Assembly (NCBI GenBank): GCA_947561715.1 | Contig: OX387197.1 | Location: 27,182,266 to 27,246,265 of the forward strand | Direction of reading: 5' to 3' | Source of the DNA: Ascidia mentula | Lineage: Eukaryota; Chordata; Ascidiacea; Phlebobranchia; Ascidiidae | DNA: 64,000 nt | In this document: piece by piece, positions 59,316 to 64,000 of the stretch | Layout of the letters: each line of letters opens with the position of its first letter | How positions within the stretch are numbered: the first letter of the stretch is position 1 | Position numbers and translations under genes: made by a program | Notes under the pieces: model-generated | What the model was told of the DNA's origin: nothing | Database searches by the model: none | The model's input: the letters and a program-made list of their open reading frames with translations, nothing else

Positions 59316-60266
59316 ATGCCATCAAACATGTCTGAATGGACTACAGTGCCATACAGAAAACACAAGCCAAGAAGATTAAAGCAGCCAGTCCAGCCTTCAT
59401 CGAATATAATTTTGGATGAAGGAAAAACATATGATAAAAGATCAATCCTTGATCTTGCAAAATCTATTCTAAAAACTGAATGGGGTAGAAGTGTTTTAGT
59501 TAAAATTACAGAAGCAATAAACACAAACAGACTTTCATGCCAGTATTTTGAATTTCAAGAAATTGTGTGTTATGGATTGGGAAGGCCGTCGAGTAGCACG
59601 GTATCTGCTCATCAACTCAGCCTACTTGTGGTATTGCATACGTTTATAAACAAGTGCAATTGGAGTTTGTCTGGAAACAAGTTTTGGGATGCTGCGTTTA
59701 ATGACACTGAAACTGACTTAGGAAAGTTGAAACCCTCTGGCGACCACATTGCTTGTCACATTTATGATCCCACATTTCTGGATACAGACAACCAACTACT
59801 AAAGGGTATTTCAATATATTAGAGCTTCTAATTACAGTAAATGTTCAAATGAATATTTTTCATTGTAGATTTGGGATTTGTTCCCTTGGAAACCAATGAA
59901 TTTGGGAGGCGTAAAGCCAAGAAAACACTTTTTTATATGTTACACTGTGACAAGTGGTTGTACAATAACCTGCTGTGGACAAACTGGTCAATGGTTGACC
60001 TGACAAATTCTGTCATCATTGGTAACAGCTTTCAGTCTATGTATGACAGGACACCAAGCCGCATTTTAGGTGGACAATACAAGTATATATACCTTGCTGT
60101 AAAGCATTCTCTTTTGAGGGAGTTCTCCCTACAGGACTGGAATAAGCATGACAACATTTTCAACGACACCTCCATTATCACTTTTCCCAAGGAACTTGCA
60201 CAAAACATAAATTGTTGTGAATCCAGAGATGAGAATTGTCCAGTGTATGAAGACCAAACCTTGTAG
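59316..60266 (+). CDS. SRRD: SRR1-like protein (SRRD)
   Basis: SRR1-domain protein, related to plant SRR1 of circadian/light signalling; in animals proposed to act in heme-dependent and circadian regulation. Two exons, 59316-59805 and 59869-60266 (63-bp intron), junction G|AT, 295 residues. N-terminus SEWTTVPYRKHKPRR is typical. The SRR1 domain spans about residues 70-260, with EIVCYGLGRPSSS followed by HQLSLLVVLHTFI, HIYDPTFLDTDNQLLKG, DLGFVPLETNEFGRRKAKKTLFYMLHCDKWLYNNLLWTNW (family signature T.FYMPHC...Y.N.L) and SVIIGNSF. Starts at the first ATG, 9 bp after an acceptor-like ttgtag; a second Met four residues later is possible. 3' end converges on NDUFB6 (125 bp between stop codons). Confidence 0.92.
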
Positions 60267-60390
60267 TTTGGATTTGCAACATGGTAACAGTCACACAACT
60301 TCCCCAAATGACATAGAGACACAGCTGAAACTTTATTTATTATTAGAAGTTTAGGCACAAATCACAAAAAATACACAACACCAACAAAAT

Positions 60391-61760
60391 TTATTGTTTT
60401 TTGTTTTCTGGGTTTACATAAGTATATTTCATGTAGTCAAATTCCAGGTCCTTCGCTTTGGTTGTGAAAGTCTTGTCACCAGGAAAGACTTTTGGGTAGG
60501 TCATGTGCATCATGTTTGGAACATCCTGAAAAACAAGATAATGCAATAATAACCCAGTACAAATATTGTGCATATGAATTTGTTTCCAGTCAACTTTTCT
60601 TGACCTCTGTTGCCAAATTGAAAAACATGACATTATTTCCAAAATTATGGAAACCACCATTAGGTTCTATGCAATAACAAACTTGCATGGATAGAAAAGT
60701 GCAAATAACCAAAAGGCATAATATAAAAATGTACTTACAAAATTGCCGTATGTGCAAAGATACACGATGGGTATAGATGGCAACACTGCTAGCCCATAAA
60801 ACCTTCTTACAAATCTTTGGAATTTATAGAACTGAAATTACACAAACTATTTGTCAAATATTTCAGGTAGTTTAATAAATTTTTAAGCTATTTTTCATGA
60901 TTTATTAAAAAAAGTTGTTTATTGTGTGTACTGTCCACTTAAAAATGAGGTAATTTGATTCCTACCACTAACAGTGGAGCCCTGGAATAATATCCCTTGT
61001 GAAAATGGTCAGAGAATTGTTGGAACTTGAGGTTTCGATCCCAGAAAGCTGCTTCTTTGACTTTCAGTCTCTGGTAAAAGTTCTAAAACAGACAATGTTG
61101 GATCATACATTGAAAGTACAGGTCCCACTTTAAACATCAACAAATGATTAGAACGAGGTAACAGCAATTGTTCAAGTAATTTTGAAACAAATATTAAATG
61201 TAACTTATGCAATGCAAAAACAGAAACATATTTCCTTCAACCATTAAATAAAATGGCTAAGCCCCTGCCAACCTTATTGCAAATTTGTTTTCTAAATTTA
61301 TTGAAACACTTACCAAGTGTTTAGGTGGATGAAGAGGTTCCCTGGGTGAAAGAATTTGATCTTTCAAATACAATCTCCTCAACCTGCGAAGTTGGTAATT
61401 TCGAAGCCGCTGCTCGTCCAATTCATTCAATATTTGTCCTTTGTTCCTCTGAACATAAAAACTTTAATCATGATGTGGTAAATTATTGCCAGAATTCAAA
61501 CACACTTAAGAAAACTAAATTAACACACAATGGCAGATATTTGCAAAATTATTAAAAATTTGCAACACACATAATATTTGTATATACATATTTTTTTGTT
61601 TCCCGCTATCACACAGAACTTAATAACGCGAAATTAAAAAATAATATTGCAATGCTTTGCAAACATGCAATAGAAAAAAAACATGTGAAACATACATGCT
61701 TACCATTTCCACAAGGCGGTCCATGTCCTTATACATGTTTACATTGGCGGTTTCGGCCAT
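60391..61760 (-). CDS. NDUFB6: NADH dehydrogenase 1 beta subcomplex subunit 6 (NDUFB6)
   Basis: Accessory subunit of mitochondrial complex I, in the membrane-arm PD module. Five exons on the minus strand: 61704-61760, 61314-61448, 60966-61082, 60739-60831, 60391-60525; every junction is phase 0, 178 residues. Diagnostic block QLRRLRRLYLKDQILSPREPLHPPK, against human [24 protein letters not shown]. Then ..AAFWDRNLKF.., a hydrophobic membrane helix (GLAVLPSIPIVYLCTYG) and the conserved PKVFPGDKT near the C-terminus. It is about 50 residues longer than the human subunit (128), mainly at the N-terminus (MAETANVNMYKDMDRLVEM..) and C-terminus. All exons are below 140 bp, so it is easily missed. Head-to-head with the gene starting at 62386, ~620 bp apart. 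Confidence 0.9.
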
Positions 61761-62385
61761 GTTCGTTGGTCAGCAAAGCTCACGCTGACCCACAAACTTA
61801 TCAAATTTTAACAACTTTTCGTTGACCTGGGGCTGACCGAGATCTTGCTCTGATAGCGTGACCATTTAAGCATGACGTCCACTGGTGCGTGTCGAGAATC
61901 AATGAAAACAAAAATTGTGAAGATAATTTGAATTGGAAAAATAAAACTTTATGTGTTTTTTATTGCACATATTTATAAATAATATTATCAAACTGAAGTG
62001 GAGTGTTTACTTTTCATTGCATTAATTTTTAAATAACGTTAGCATAAGATATAATTTTCCATAGATCGTGTGGCTGTCTGCTGACAATAAGAACAAAATA
62101 ATGTAGAAAATTGATGACCATGTGCAAAAATAAATTGCATCATGGTGACGCAGAAACGCCCAATAAATCATAGCCCATTCGCATATGCTTGCAAAAATGC
62201 TCCTTGTAAATCGGAGCCTTGCCTTTTTCACTTAAACCGTCGACAGCTGCACCCTCTCCATGCACGGAGACGAACGACATCAGAGTGTGAGCTGCAGGAG
62301 GTGACATCGCTAGGTGACCGATAAGTTCCAATTTCTATTTACTATTTTCTCAGAAGTGGATTAAACGTTCCCTTTAACTTTGGTT
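61761..62385. promoter_or_regulatory. Divergent promoter region NDUFB6 / unresolved plus-strand gene
   Basis: About 620 bp between two divergent start codons. An acceptor (attttctcag, AG near 62351) 34 bp before the plus-strand ATG suggests a spliced 5' UTR or trans-spliced leader. No other motif is called. Confidence 0.35.
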
Positions 62386-62452
62386 ATGATGTCGTATTGG
62401 ATTAAAAGCGGATTTCTGGCGTTTAACTTGTGTCTTCTTCTGTACATTCAAG
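62386..62452 (+). CDS. First coding exon of a membrane or secreted protein (gene continues right, unresolved)
   Basis: ATG ATG TCG TAT TGG.. encodes MMSYWIKSGFLAFNLCLLLY followed by IQ, ending at a canonical donor (CAAG|GTAAGT, phase 1). One hydrophobic stretch of about 15 residues preceded by WIK could be a signal peptide or the first helix of a tetraspanin (family pattern C.KYLLF.FN...WL.G). The preceding acceptor-like sequence supports a real transcript. No convincing second exon appears in the remaining 1.5 kb, so the intron probably runs past the window edge. Confidence 0.45.
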
Positions 62453-64000
62453 GTAAGTTACGATGTACATACATTTGACTTGTTAGTTTATTACATTATG
62501 TAGGCAGAAATCAAAGCACTTTGCTATATTGCTACTGTTTGTTGGTTTGTACCGGTTGCCACAAGCTCAATATCCCATTTTGTTTAGAAAATAAACGCAA
62601 GAAATATTCGTATGAGCTAAGATTCACTTTCGTGGTGTTAGATAATGCCAGTATTTCGACCAAGCTACACAAGCACCTTCACAATGTAGCACTAGCGATA
62701 GCAGTAGCCTGCACCACAGATGACTGATATAGGTGGCAAAGTTTATTCTGAGCGCCCTTTCTGTGTGGCACAATTACCGGAATTGGCGAACTTTTAAATT
62801 TGCCTCCACGGTATCAGGTGATGAATAGGTTCGCGTGGATGACGCACGTTATACAATATTCTTGAAAAACAATAGACTTTAAAACTTAGGCGCCAGTCAC
62901 CATGTTTTGACCCTAGTTGTTTATTGACACGAATAGGAAGATACGTTGGTCACCATTTGTCTGTACTGCTTTTATGACAATTTCTCTTTAAATAGTATTG
63001 TACTCTTTTTGTGTTCGTGGGCCGCATAATTATTCAAATTCTTTATCGTATTATGTACAGACATGCTATAACGTAACGATCCCAATCCAATGCAAAATAC
63101 TTGGCTACGGATAAAGCTTCGTTGCATTTTATTGGTTAAACTTGGTTTAATTTCGTTGGGAAAATGATGCACTTTTCTATACTTAATACATGCATAGCAC
63201 CAGACATGCACAGCACACTGTTCATGATAGCAGGACGCGTGTAATTATCGATTGTAGAGCCAGTGTTTGTCCATTAGATCGGAAATAGGGAGGACTGGTA
63301 ATGCTTCTTACCGAGAGGATCTTGTCTTGAAAAGGACAACACGGGTTTTAATCTAATGTCGCGTCTGCCACAAGACCAAATCAAAGGAAAGGCTAATCCC
63401 CTTTGATGAGAAACGAAAGAAACATATTTAACACAAGGTTTTATCGAATATTACGCGGCTCTGTGTCAGATTTGGTATTCAGTAACAGTTTGTCAACATC
63501 GCATATTTCACAATATATTTTTATTTTCTGTTTCGCCAAGCTTCTAATGTGCAGTCAATGAAACCCCCCCACACTTATATCTTGTTGAAGGGCTCATCCA
63601 CTTGTTTCAATCGGATTTACGCCGTGGGTTTCATTTCCATTGAAAGTCTTTCCAATCTATCGGATATGATGTCACTTGCAGACAAAACCACGTCAGTTGC
63701 ATTCAGTTAAATTCCCGCTGCACAAATTGATCAGAGAGGAACATATCACATACACGGTTTCACAAGTAGATAAATTTTAGAAAGTACAACATTGAACTTG
63801 TATCCAAAATTCCCCACAAAGAGTCAGTGTCATATTTTACTTTGAAATCTTACACAAATAATAATTTCACCATGACGACATCGTCAGTTTCCGAGCTAAA
63901 AAAGAATGAAAACAAACAAACCCAAAGCTCAAAATTAGCTGTTGTTTGCGTTTGCTTTTCCACTGTAAACACTACGCGTCCAGTTAATACAGTAGCCCAA
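62453..64000. other. Probable long first intron or intergenic sequence
   Basis: About 1.5 kb to the window end with no recognised exon, RNA or repeat on either strand. Confidence 0.4.

Noticed and set aside
1-64000. CRISPR arrays, rRNA genes, intact autonomous transposons or integrated virus-like elements
   Set aside because: No regularly spaced repeats, rRNA signatures, transposase, reverse transcriptase or capsid-like frames were recognised in the window.

Overview
This is a eukaryotic nuclear window, almost certainly from an ascidian tunicate such as Ciona. That is an inference from four things: AT-rich DNA; compact animal genes with many short introns (about 60-600 bp, GT..AG); protein sequences closest to chordate orthologues; and strong splice acceptors sitting just upstream of several start codons, as expected where a spliced leader is added in trans. 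All exon boundaries were worked out by hand from reading frame, phase and family alignment.

Layout. 1-2038 (minus): 5' part of a BTB-BACK kelch-like gene running off the left edge, divergent from 2509-5034 (plus) YJU2B/CCDC130, followed by 5309-10920 (plus) choline transporter SLC44A1 (14 exons). 13048-18694 (minus): CEP41 (10 coding exons, one foldback element in an intron), then 20070-20483 (minus) ATP5MK/DAPIT. 20.5-24.8 kb holds no convincing gene. 24795-25554 (minus) is a small secreted protein gene of unknown family with a TATA box. 25.8-31.5 kb is apparently non-coding. 31508-33505 (minus) THG1L and 33838-35647 (minus) ELP3 are adjacent co-oriented tRNA-modification genes. 38173-40856 (minus) is pantothenate kinase. 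41462-45090 (plus) is CDC123, whose first intron contains the whole intronless IBA57 gene on the same strand. 47242-50421 (plus) is a 541-residue TPR protein.

50874-56465 is a large imperfect inverted repeat: two arms of 2.3-2.6 kb around a 0.7 kb loop. Each arm carries one two-exon gene for a 121-residue secreted, very basic, cysteine-rich precursor. The two products differ at six residues, and a broken third copy lies in the loop. The precursor has furin-type sites that would release two three-cysteine chains from an acidic spacer. It matches no family I recognise and is the best candidate for an undescribed system, possibly host-defence or signalling peptides.

57456-59008 (plus) GK5 and 59316-60266 (plus) SRRD follow. 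NDUFB6 (60391-61760, minus) converges on SRRD. At 62386 a plus-strand first exon with a hydrophobic N-terminus starts a gene that is not resolved within the window.

Most genes are housekeeping (mitochondrial respiratory subunits, Fe-S assembly, CoA synthesis, tRNA modification, translation-factor assembly). The accessory interest lies in the inverted peptide cluster, the orphan secreted protein, the nested IBA57 gene and several non-canonical splice sites.
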